From assembly GCA_009774235.1 (NCBI GenBank), contig VSNJ01000093.1, positions 1-16,083 on the forward strand: a stretch of DNA of 16,083 nucleotides, in the 5' to 3' direction. The notes beneath the pieces are model-generated. The model was not told the origin of the DNA and made no database searches. It saw nothing but the letters and a program-made list of their open reading frames with translations. This stretch comes from Lachnospiraceae bacterium (GTDB lineage Bacteria; Bacillota; Clostridia; Lachnospirales; Lachnospiraceae). A program made the translations under genes and the position numbers. Numbering within the stretch: position 1 is the stretch's first letter; the number at the start of each line of letters is the position of its first letter. This document shows, one piece after another, positions 7,967 to 14,574 of this stretch.

Positions 7967-7992
7967 AAGTATATGATATACTTTTTTATAAT
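7967..7992 (+). promoter_or_regulatory. Possible promoter with palindromic operator, DUF6062 gene
   Basis: A perfect TATAAT at 7987-7992 sits about 90 bases before the start of the DUF6062 gene. The -35 region is poor. A 17-base palindrome, AAGTATA-TGA-TATACTT (7967-7983), lies immediately upstream of the -10, where a repressor or activator could bind. Confidence 0.38.
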
Positions 7993-8083
7993 ATACATAG
8001 CTCTTTAATAATATAATTTTTTAAAAATGTCCCGCCAGGAAGATATCCATGTCCTGCCCTGGATTATAATATGGAGGCTGATT

Positions 8084-8800
8084 ATGAAAGAACAATTATA
8101 TACAATACCAGTAAATGACGCTTTTGAAAAAGATTGTGAATGTCCGTTGTGTTTTATGTATAATAACCTTGAGGAAGATGCTGTAAGCTTTACTTTAGGT
8201 CCAAGTTATATGGAAGATGATATAAGGCTTGAAACTGATAAGGCAGGGTTCTGCATGCACCATATAAAGCAGCTTTACAAGCACCAGAACAGGCTTGGGG
8301 TTGCACTTATACTACACACACACATGAAATATACTACAGACAAATTAAAATCTGCCACAAAGTCTTCTTCTCCTTCTAAAAAAGGCTTATTTTCAAAAAA
8401 AGAACAATCTGGCACTGGGGCATATATATCTTCATTGGAAAAATCATGTTATATATGCAGCCGTATAGATAATGTTTTTAAACGGTATATAGCAACTGTG
8501 CTGCATTGTTATGTACATGATGAAGATTTTGCAGGTAAATTTACAAAATGCAAGGGTTTCTGCACAAAGCATTATGGCATGCTGTATGAAGCTGCGGGTT
8601 CACTTAGTGGCACAAAACAGAAAGAATTTATTAGTACACTAGATACTGTTTATTTTGAAAATATGCAGCGTGTTATTGATGACCTTGAATGGTTTATTGA
8701 TAAATTTGACTACCGTAATGAAAATGAACCTTGGAAAAATTCTAAAGATGCAGTACAGAGAAGTATACTCAAAACTAATAGTTATTTTGAAGAAGGATAG
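8084..8800 (+). CDS. DUF6062 family protein with duplicated Cys/His module
   Basis: A 238-residue soluble protein whose opening (MKEQLYTIPVNDAFEKDCEC) and GPSYMEDDIRLETDKAGFC block match what I recall of DUF6062, an uncharacterised family of Lachnospiraceae and relatives. It has two similar halves. The first has C20-x2-C23, then GFCMHH at 55-60. The second has C122-x2-C125, then GFCTKHY at 158-164. The spacing from the second Cys to the GFC Cys is 34 and 35 residues, so the module looks duplicated, and each copy could bind a zinc ion. A Ser/Lys-rich linker (about 88-110) separates them. I chose the ATG at 8084 because GGAGG (8073-8077) lies six bases upstream; an in-frame ATG at 8027 has no such site. 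The function is unknown. Confidence 0.88.
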   Translation: MKEQLYTIPVNDAFEKDCECPLCFMYNNLEEDAVSFTLGPSYMEDDIRLETDKAGFCMHHIKQLYKHQNRLGVALILHTHMKYTTDKLKSATKSSSPSKKGLFSKKEQSGTGAYISSLEKSCYICSRIDNVFKRYIATVLHCYVHDEDFAGKFTKCKGFCTKHYGMLYEAAGSLSGTKQKEFISTLDTVYFENMQRVIDDLEWFIDKFDYRNENEPWKNSKDAVQRSILKTNSYFEEG

Positions 8801-8905
8801 TCCAGGTGCTTTGTGGTATCACAGCAAATACTTTTAATTTTAGCTGTAAACCCTCCTTACTGTACAGACAAGCATATTTTAAATGCTTATCTGGTTAGTT
8901 AAAAA

Positions 8906-8934
8906 AGGCATGCCTCTATAAAGAAAGCATGCCT
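8906..8934 (-). terminator. Terminator of the glnS-DUF2225 transcript
   Basis: The stem AGGCATGC (8906-8913) pairs perfectly with 8927-8934 across a 13-base loop. On the minus strand it is followed by a run of six T (8901-8906), 14 bases after the DUF2225 stop codon. A second hairpin at 8865-8893 (ten of eleven pairs) lies toward the plus-strand gene but has no T-run. Confidence 0.8.
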
Positions 8935-8947
8935 CTGTTATTTTATA

Positions 8948-9823
8948 TTAATTTGTTTCTTTTTCCCTGTCTTTTTCTATAAGTTCTTTTACATTCCTTG
9001 CTTTATCTTTAATACGTTCACTTGCGTTACGTGATGTAAGGACTTTTGAAATCCAGCGGCTTGATGCCTCATAATCGCCTGCACGCCTTGCAAGTTCTGC
9101 AACAAGATAAGTAACAGTAAGTTCATCCATGCCACACATAGGGAAGTCTTCTTTTGAAAATGCATCAGAAAAACCTTCATAAGCGTTATTAAGCAGTGCC
9201 TCTTCTTCTTTTTTAAGTTCACTTATAGCCTTATCATAACCAGGTGTATCTTTTGGCAGTGTTTCTGCCTTGCCTCTGTACAACCATGCCATTTTCAGGC
9301 ATGTATATGCCTTTTCACTTGCTTTTGCTTTCTTTACAATTGCATTGGCAAGGGCAAGCTGGTAACGCCCAATCGCATCATCATATGTATATACATCACC
9401 TGTTTCTGGCAATCCCCTGAAATTCTTTGTTATATTCTCAGTTATTAACTTAGCCTGTGATGGCATCATAAATTTAAAAAATCTGCTAAGTGAACTATAA
9501 CCACATCCTGGACATACCAGGACATCATATTTTATAGAATCAACATATTTATAGTTTGGCCTTAAATCTGTATCCTGGGATAAAAGCTTTACCCTTCCTG
9601 TCTTTACCATCTTGGAACGGAAAGCCATATCACATACAGGACATGTATATGACTTATCAAATAATAAATCTGATTCTTTTACTTCTGGAACAGGCTTTTT
9701 CTCTGGCACTGGAGCCGGTTTTTCAGGCTCCTTATGTTTATCCTTCTTTGTCTCATCTTCAAATACATCCATCTTTTCAAGCTTTCCTAAGCCAAATTTA
9801 TCAAGTCCGTGAAATAAACTCAT
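8948..9823 (-). CDS. DUF2225 family protein with zinc ribbon
   Basis: A 291-residue protein of the DUF2225 family (PF09986). A charged, proline-rich linker (about 21-50) leads into a zinc-ribbon pair, CPVC at 61-64 and CPGC at 104-107, in the context VLVCPGCGYS. The remainder is helical with TPR-like segments (about 150-285), for example the YDDAIGRYQLALANA and AYTCLKMAWLYRGKA stretches. The biochemical role is unknown; zinc binding and protein interaction are inferred from the motifs. It starts 14 bases after glnS, and its ribosome site (AGGGGG) overlaps the glnS TAA stop, which implies translational coupling. A terminator follows, so the pair ends here. Confidence 0.88.
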   Translation of the reverse strand: MSLFHGLDKFGLGKLEKMDVFEDETKKDKHKEPEKPAPVPEKKPVPEVKESDLLFDKSYTCPVCDMAFRSKMVKTGRVKLLSQDTDLRPNYKYVDSIKYDVLVCPGCGYSSLSRFFKFMMPSQAKLITENITKNFRGLPETGDVYTYDDAIGRYQLALANAIVKKAKASEKAYTCLKMAWLYRGKAETLPKDTPGYDKAISELKKEEEALLNNAYEGFSDAFSKEDFPMCGMDELTVTYLVAELARRAGDYEASSRWISKVLTSRNASERIKDKARNVKELIEKDREKETN

Positions 9824-9837
9824 TAAAATATACCCCC

Positions 9838-11538
9838 TTACTTTGGTTTATATAAATTCTTTAATGAAACTATCCTGTTAAATACAAGGTGTCCTTTACT
9901 AGAATCCTTGGAATCTACACAAAAATAACCATGTCTTACAAACTGGAAACTGTCCATTGGGGCAGCTTCTGAAAGTGCCGGCTCAATATAACAATTATCC
10001 AGGACAGTTAGTGAATCTGGATTAATGTTAATTGTACCATCTTCATTATATACACCTTTTTCTTCATCTACAATATTTTCATAAAGGCGCACTTCCGCCT
10101 TCTCTGCTGTCTCAGCACAAACCCAGTGTATTGTACCTTTCACCTTTCTGCCTGAGAAACCGCTTCCACTCTTTGTCTCTGGGTCATAAGTACAATATAC
10201 TTCTGTAACATTGCCATTGTCATCTGTCTCATAACCAGTACATGTTACAAAATAAGCATTCATAAGCCTTACTTCATTGCCTGGGTAAAGCCTGAAATAT
10301 TTCTTAGGCGGTTCAATCATAAAGTCATCCCTGTCAATATAAAGCTCTTTGCCAAATGGGACTTTACGTGTACCCATTTCTTCATTCTCCTGGTTATTTG
10401 ATACATCAAGATACTCTATCTCATTCTCAGGATAATTTGTAATTGTAAGTTTTACAGGATTTAGCACTGCCATCATACGTGGACGTTTAAGTTTTAAATC
10501 TTCACGTATACAGTATTCAAGCATTGCGTAATCAGAAGAACTCTGTGCCTTTGATATTCCTGATAATTTTATAAAATTACGTATTGACTCTGGTGTAAAA
10601 CCACGTCTTCTAAGGGCAGCTACTGATACAAGCCTTGGGTCATCCCATCCATCAACTATACCATCTTCAACAAGTTTCTTGATATAACGTTTTCCAGTAA
10701 CAACATTAGTCAGGTAAAGTTTTGCAAACTCAATCTGCTTTGGAGGGTTCTCAAATTCAAGCTCCCGTACCACCCAGTCATAAAGAGGCCTGTGGTCTTC
10801 AAATTCCAATGTACATATTGAATGGCTTATACCTTCTACCGCATCCTCAATAGGATGTGCAAAATCATACATAGGATATATACACCACTTGTCACCTGTA
10901 TTATGGTGTATAACCTTTGCAACCCTGTATAATACAGGGTCTCTCATATTCATATTTGGTGATGCCATATCTATCTTTGCACGGAGCACCTTTGAACCTT
11001 CTTCAAACTCTCCTGCACGCATACGTCCAAATAAATCCAGGTTTTCACTTACACTCCTGTCCCTGTATGGGCTTGGTGTTCCTGGTTCTTTTAATGTCCC
11101 TCTGTACTGGCGTATTTCTTCTGCAGAAAGGTCACATACATAAGCCTTCCCTTTCTTTATCAGCTTCAATGCGCACTCATACATTGTATCAAAATATTCT
11201 GATGCATAATATATCTGGTCCGTATCCAGGTCACCACATATCCACTTTACATCTTCTATAATAGACTCAACAAACTCCGCTTCCTCTTTCATTGGATTGG
11301 TGTCATCAAACCTTAAATGGAATATACCATTATATTCCTGTGCAAGCCCTGAATTTAACACTATAGACTTTGCATGGCCTATATGGAGATATCCATTTGG
11401 CTCAGGTGGGAAACGTGTAACTACTTTTTTACAGCACCCATCTGCAATATCCTTGTCAATTATATTTTCAATAAAATTCCGTGAAACTACTTCTTTTTCA
11501 TCCCCCGTATTTTCAGTATTATCAACCGGACTACTCAA
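9838..11538 (-). CDS. glnS: Glutaminyl-tRNA synthetase
   Basis: Class I glutaminyl-tRNA synthetase, 566 residues, charging tRNA-Gln with glutamine directly. The family blocks are clear: PPEPNGYLHIGHAKS with HIGH at 52-55, LRFDDTNP (75-82), GWDDPRL (297-303), LRRRGFTPESIR (309-320) and CIREDL (343-348), then the two beta-barrel anticodon-binding domains. The KMSKS-equivalent loop, VMSKR in E. coli, reads VVTGKR here (279-284). The gene starts at TTG: a strong AAAGGAGGAG sits just upstream, and no usable ATG exists before the HIGH motif. There is no C-terminal YqeY-like fusion, which some clostridial versions carry. Most Firmicutes use the Glu-tRNA amidotransferase route, so this enzyme is an acquired or retained alternative. 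No T-box leader is visible. Confidence 0.97.
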   Translation of the reverse strand: MSSPVDNTENTGDEKEVVSRNFIENIIDKDIADGCCKKVVTRFPPEPNGYLHIGHAKSIVLNSGLAQEYNGIFHLRFDDTNPMKEEAEFVESIIEDVKWICGDLDTDQIYYASEYFDTMYECALKLIKKGKAYVCDLSAEEIRQYRGTLKEPGTPSPYRDRSVSENLDLFGRMRAGEFEEGSKVLRAKIDMASPNMNMRDPVLYRVAKVIHHNTGDKWCIYPMYDFAHPIEDAVEGISHSICTLEFEDHRPLYDWVVRELEFENPPKQIEFAKLYLTNVVTGKRYIKKLVEDGIVDGWDDPRLVSVAALRRRGFTPESIRNFIKLSGISKAQSSSDYAMLEYCIREDLKLKRPRMMAVLNPVKLTITNYPENEIEYLDVSNNQENEEMGTRKVPFGKELYIDRDDFMIEPPKKYFRLYPGNEVRLMNAYFVTCTGYETDDNGNVTEVYCTYDPETKSGSGFSGRKVKGTIHWVCAETAEKAEVRLYENIVDEEKGVYNEDGTININPDSLTVLDNCYIEPALSEAAPMDSFQFVRHGYFCVDSKDSSKGHLVFNRIVSLKNLYKPK

Positions 11539-11614
11539 TTATTTCTCCTCCTTTGGTTCCATTCTACAGCCATCATATGATAACCTGTAAAAATACTAAA
11601 TATTATTCTATCAC

Positions 11615-11694
11615 ATTATATCCAAATATAAAAGTATTATTTTTATACAGCAGAATAAACTTAAAAATATCTAGTAACAAAATATAAATGACAA
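11615..11694 (-). promoter_or_regulatory. Possible glnS promoter region
   Basis: Two candidates on the minus strand. TTGTCA (11689-11694) with GATATT (11666-11671) at 17-base spacing matches nine of twelve consensus bases. A perfect TATAAT at 11615-11620 has no recognisable -35. Either would leave a leader of about 70-120 bases without a T-box or clear terminator. Confidence 0.35.
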
Positions 11695-11837
11695 TATATT
11701 GACAATATAAAAAACTATAATAAAAACTATACACTACTATGGTAGTTATAACCAAATAACCCTTAGGCATATCAAAATTGCAATATTGCATATCTCTGCT
11801 CTGCCTTTATGGGAATAACCAGAAAGGAAAAAAGATT

Positions 11838-12854
11838 ATGAAAAACAAAAAAAAATATCTATTCTTTACCCTGTTTGCACTAGGATTTATGTTAACAGGC
11901 ATTAACAACCAGATTCCAGAAGAAAATATTACCAATATTGCTAGTGCAGCAGAAACAGGCTTTGTCATTGACAACAACGGAATATTAACAAAATACACAG
12001 GAACAGATACCAGCGTTATTATTCCAGATGGTGTGACAAGTATAGGTGACAGGGCATTTTTTAACTGCACCAGTGCAAACACTATTATAATTCCAGATAG
12101 TGTTACAAATATTGGAGAAAGAGTATTTTGGGGTTGTAAAAATCTGGAAGAAATTACAATCCCAGACAGTGTTACATCAATAGGTGGCGGAACATTTAAA
12201 AATTGCAAAAGTTTAAAAGAAATCACAATCCCAGATAATGTAAAAATTATAGAACAAGCTATGTTTACAGGCTGTAATAATTTAAAAAAAATTGTGCTTC
12301 CTAATGGAATAACAGACATAAAAGCTTCTGCATTTTATGATTGCCACAGCTTAATAAAAATAAACTTCCCAGACAGCCTTGTTACTATAGAAGATAATGC
12401 ATTTGCAAACTGTCATAATTTAACTGGCATTACACTTCCAGATAGTTTGAAAAAAATAGGACACTGGGCATTTATAAACTGCCGCAATTTAAAAGAAATT
12501 ACTGTTCCTGAAAACGTATTATATATTGGGGATATGGCATTTGCGGGCTGTAAAAAATTAACATCCGTTACAATCCCAGATAAAACAACAGAAATAGGAG
12601 ATTTTGTAGTTAAAAACTGTCCTGCTTTAAAAAAAATCACAGTAAAACCTGGCAATAAAACATACCAGTCAAAAGATGGTGTTTTGTTTAAAAAAGTACA
12701 ATCTGGACTTAAGTTAGTTGCATATCCATCTGGCAAAACAGAAAAAACATATAAATTTCCTGTTAAAACCAAAAATGTAGAATATGATGCATTTTCAGAG
12801 TGTAAAAACTTAACAGAAGTTATACTTCCTGGAAATATGAAAAAAATAAATTAA
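11838..12854 (+). CDS. Secreted BspA-like leucine-rich-repeat protein, N-terminal part
   Basis: A 338-residue secreted protein of the BspA/LRR_5 type. A signal peptide is evident: basic MKNKKK, then a hydrophobic core (about 8-20), with likely cleavage near ASAAE (35-39). From residue 62 there are nine consecutive 23-residue repeats of the form IPDSVTSIGxxAFxxCxxLKEIT, then a divergent unit with the typical DGVLFKK and YPSGK segments (280-300), then another repeat beginning LTEVILPGNMKKI. The reading frame stops there in mid-repeat at TAA (12852-12854). The same frame continues open downstream with the rest of that repeat. Such proteins sit on the cell surface and bind host or matrix proteins. 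AAAGGA about ten bases upstream supports the ATG at 11838 over an in-frame ATG at 11778. The gene is AT-rich and stands alone. Confidence 0.85.
   Translation: MKNKKKYLFFTLFALGFMLTGINNQIPEENITNIASAAETGFVIDNNGILTKYTGTDTSVIIPDGVTSIGDRAFFNCTSANTIIIPDSVTNIGERVFWGCKNLEEITIPDSVTSIGGGTFKNCKSLKEITIPDNVKIIEQAMFTGCNNLKKIVLPNGITDIKASAFYDCHSLIKINFPDSLVTIEDNAFANCHNLTGITLPDSLKKIGHWAFINCRNLKEITVPENVLYIGDMAFAGCKKLTSVTIPDKTTEIGDFVVKNCPALKKITVKPGNKTYQSKDGVLFKKVQSGLKLVAYPSGKTEKTYKFPVKTKNVEYDAFSECKNLTEVILPGNMKKIN
12021..12641 (+). repeat. Nine tandem 69-bp LRR_5 coding repeats
   Basis: Nine in-register repeats of 23 codons each, every copy starting near I/L/V/F-P-(D/N/E) and usually carrying a Cys in an xxCxxL position. 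The DNA copies have diverged, so they do not look recently expanded, but partial identity (for example ATCCCAGA at several repeat starts) remains. Confidence 0.85.
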
Positions 12855-12905
12855 AAGAAAAATTCATTTTTTGGTTCTTTATATTTAAAAAATATAAAAA
12901 TAACT

Positions 12906-13166
12906 ATGAAAAAATCGCAAAAACTTAATATAGATTTTATTATGTATAATGATGATTCCGTAATTCCAAAAATCACTTCACAAAATAAAAATATAGCCCG
13001 TATCAATATGCCTGCAAAATGGAAAAATATTGATGATAATATAGGCAGCTATACTTCAAAAGGAACTATTAAAGCAATTAAAAAAGGAAAATTAAAAATT
13101 ATATTTAGTGGTGTAGTTAACCAGAATAAAAAATTAAAAACAACATTAGAAATTACGGTAAAATAA
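12906..13166 (+). pseudogene. Severed C-terminal part of the LRR protein (Ig-like domain)
   Basis: This stretch lies in the same frame as the LRR gene, and the frame is open from 12855, directly after the TAA, to the stop at 13164-13166. The codons right after the stop give NSFFGSLYLKNIKI, which aligns position by position with the second half of an LRR_5 repeat (AFxxCxxLKxIxI). What follows resembles a bacterial Ig-like domain, with IARINMP and SKGTIKAIKKGKLKI. The first ATG (12906) has no ribosome site, so an independent gene is unlikely. The simplest reading is one gene of about 442 codons (11838-13166) interrupted by a single nonsense codon. Read-through or a sequencing error are the alternatives. 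Confidence 0.72.
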
Positions 13167-13292
13167 TTTAAAACATCTTTATCATGTTATTAAAAAGTAA
13201 ACATGCTGGTGTTCACTTCTAGTAAGAATTATAAAGCAATTCTTGCTGGTGTCTTTTGGGATTACAACAATTTCCTGTTAAAGAAAAAATAA

Positions 13293-13320
13293 AAGGCAGT
13301 GCGTATAACACTGTCTTTTT
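13293..13320. terminator. Terminator between LRR and SleB-type genes
   Basis: AAGGCAGTG (13293-13301) pairs with CACTGTCTT (13309-13317) with one G-U pair, followed by TTT and more T-rich sequence on the plus strand. On the minus strand the same stem (one mismatch) is followed by TTATTTTTT, so it probably serves the convergent SleB-type gene too. Confidence 0.78.
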
Positions 13321-13327
13321 AATATTT

Positions 13328-14023
13328 TTATTTGAATTTGTGTCCTCCTAAACGTAAACGTGCACCACTTAAACCTACACTAAAATAATAGTAACTGTTC
13401 ATTTTCTTTGATTTTCCCCTATATGATATAGTACGCTGGCCATTTAAAACCTTTTTAGCAGCACTGATACAACTCTTCCACTGTTTTGACTTTATCTTTC
13501 CTGAGTCATATTCTGAAAGCCTTCTGCGGAGTGAACCATTCCTTACAGGTGAAAACTGTCCTCTCTGGTATATAACACCCTTTAATGTATTTGGAAATCT
13601 TTTTGACCTGATACGGTTCATAACTACTATTCCTACAGCAAGTTTTCCCTGGTATGGTTCAATGCCTGCTTCACAATTTATTATACTTGACATAAGCCTG
13701 AGTTCAGATTTTGTATATTTGTTTTTCTTAGATTTTGTTTTCTTTTTTTTGCTTGTTTTCTTGGTCTTATTCTTTACTTTATTATTTTTATTATTCTTAT
13801 CAGATGTTTTATCTGTACTTTCTTCTGTAACTTCTTCTGGAGTCTCTACAGATAAATTTGTATTTGCTTCTTGATTTGTATTTGTATCAACTGCTGGGGT
13901 TTCTGTCTCCTGTGCAGGGGCTTCTGTAACTACTGCATTTGTAACTGCTGTAACTGGCTCTGCATTAATTCCTGTAATTGTTGTAAAGATAAGTGCCAGT
14001 ACTGCAATCTTTTTTAACTTCAT
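13328..14023 (-). CDS. Secreted SleB-type cell-wall hydrolase (Hydrolase_2)
   Basis: A 231-residue exported protein with a C-terminal Hydrolase_2 domain (PF07486), the fold of the spore-cortex enzyme SleB, expected to cleave peptidoglycan as a lytic transglycosylase. The signal peptide covers about 1-22. A Thr/Glu-rich linker (about 28-75) is followed by a strongly lysine-rich stretch (about 79-102) that could hold the protein on anionic wall polymers. The catalytic domain starts at YTKSELRLMSSIINCEAG, with E118 as the expected catalytic glutamate, then GKLAVGIVVMNRI and QFSPVRNGS. There is no separate peptidoglycan-binding domain of the SleB kind, and no spore genes are adjacent, so a general wall-remodelling role is as likely as germination. 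AAGGAGGT sets the ATG. Confidence 0.88.
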   Translation of the reverse strand: MKLKKIAVLALIFTTITGINAEPVTAVTNAVVTEAPAQETETPAVDTNTNQEANTNLSVETPEEVTEESTDKTSDKNNKNNKVKNKTKKTSKKKKTKSKKNKYTKSELRLMSSIINCEAGIEPYQGKLAVGIVVMNRIRSKRFPNTLKGVIYQRGQFSPVRNGSLRRRLSEYDSGKIKSKQWKSCISAAKKVLNGQRTISYRGKSKKMNSYYYFSVGLSGARLRLGGHKFK

Positions 14024-14035
14024 AATAACCTCCTT

Positions 14036-14056
14036 GTTTCAAGAACTCCTTGAAAC
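14036..14056 (-). promoter_or_regulatory. Leader hairpin next to the SleB-type ribosome site
   Basis: GTTTCAAG (14036-14043) pairs perfectly with CTTGAAAC (14049-14056), with a five-base loop. On the minus-strand RNA it ends immediately before the AAGGAGG ribosome site, and the hairpin itself holds a second AAGGAG. It may influence ribosome access or protect the 5' end. Confidence 0.4.
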
Positions 14057-14090
14057 ACTTATTAAATTCTTACTTAACATTTATGTAACA

Positions 14091-14118
14091 ATTATAACAT
14101 ATTTTTTTAAAATTTCAA
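14091..14118 (-). promoter_or_regulatory. Promoter of the SleB-type gene
   Basis: On the minus strand TTGAAA (14113-14118) and a perfect TATAAT (14091-14096) are 16 bases apart, with TG one base upstream of the -10. Transcription would begin near 14084, giving a leader of about 60 bases that contains the hairpin at 14036-14056. A second TATAAT at 14259-14264 is less convincing. Confidence 0.68.
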
Positions 14119-14430
14119 CCCCCTACACCTATTTCAATTCCGTTAAAGAAAAACCACTATTTTCCAACATGATATTTTTATGCATTTTGCATAATTTATA
14201 CACTGTTTTTTGTGCTATTTTATTGTATAAAGTACATATATTAATAACTTTTATAAATATTATAACTTATTAATACAAAATTGTTACAACTCTATTAAAA
14301 TACTTCTTACAATTTTTCCAAGAACCTGTAATTATACAATAATATTTCCAGACAACCCATACACACATTTTTCTTTTAATGCGTGTTTGAAAATATAAAA
14401 GTCCACAAATTTATAAATCTGCTATTTACA
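14119..14430. other. AT-rich intergenic stretch, no gene seen
   Basis: Very AT-rich DNA between the SleB-type promoter and the structured element at 14431. The open frames here are short, without ribosome sites and of low-complexity composition. On the minus strand TTGTAA (14284-14289) and TATAAT (14259-14264) are 19 bases apart and could be a weak distal promoter. Confidence 0.4.
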
Positions 14431-14511
14431 AGAGAGCTGCTTAACTAAATGGTATTGCAGCATAACAGGGGAGTCTCTCTAGACGGAATATGTCTGGTTA
14501 TATATACCTGG
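14431..14511 (+). other. Possible structured RNA element, unassigned
   Basis: This segment is much more GC-rich than its surroundings. AGAGA (14431-14435) can pair with TCTCT (14476-14480), enclosing a hairpin of GCTGC (14436-14440) with GCAGC (14457-14461); AGAC (14481-14484) then pairs with GTCT (14492-14495). The helices are short. The strand is uncertain, and I cannot match it to a known riboswitch or tRNA. Confidence 0.25.
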
Positions 14512-14550
14512 AACTGCGTACATCTGGCATAATAAATATAATAAAAAAAA

Positions 14551-14570
14551 GACCAGCTTTTAAGCTGGCC
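14551..14570 (-). terminator. Terminator after the hisA-like gene
   Basis: On the minus strand GGCCAGCTT, a two-base loop and AAGCTGGTC form nine pairs (one G-U), followed by eight T (14543-14550). It lies four bases after the hisA-like stop codon. Confidence 0.9.
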
Positions 14571-14574
14571 ATAT

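Noticed and set aside
11699..11721. TTGACA and TATAAT on the plus strand as promoter of the LRR gene
   Set aside because: The hexamers are only 11 bases apart, too close for a sigma-A promoter.
11603..11791. 62-codon minus-strand open frame upstream of glnS
   Set aside because: Low-complexity Ile/Tyr/Phe-rich product expected from AT-rich DNA, no ribosome site, and it overlaps likely promoter sequences.
14447..14461. Resemblance of AATGGTATTGCAGC to a T-box antiterminator sequence
   Set aside because: Three changes in the core, no Stem I, and no amino-acid gene follows; a purine riboswitch was also considered and the loop sequences do not fit.
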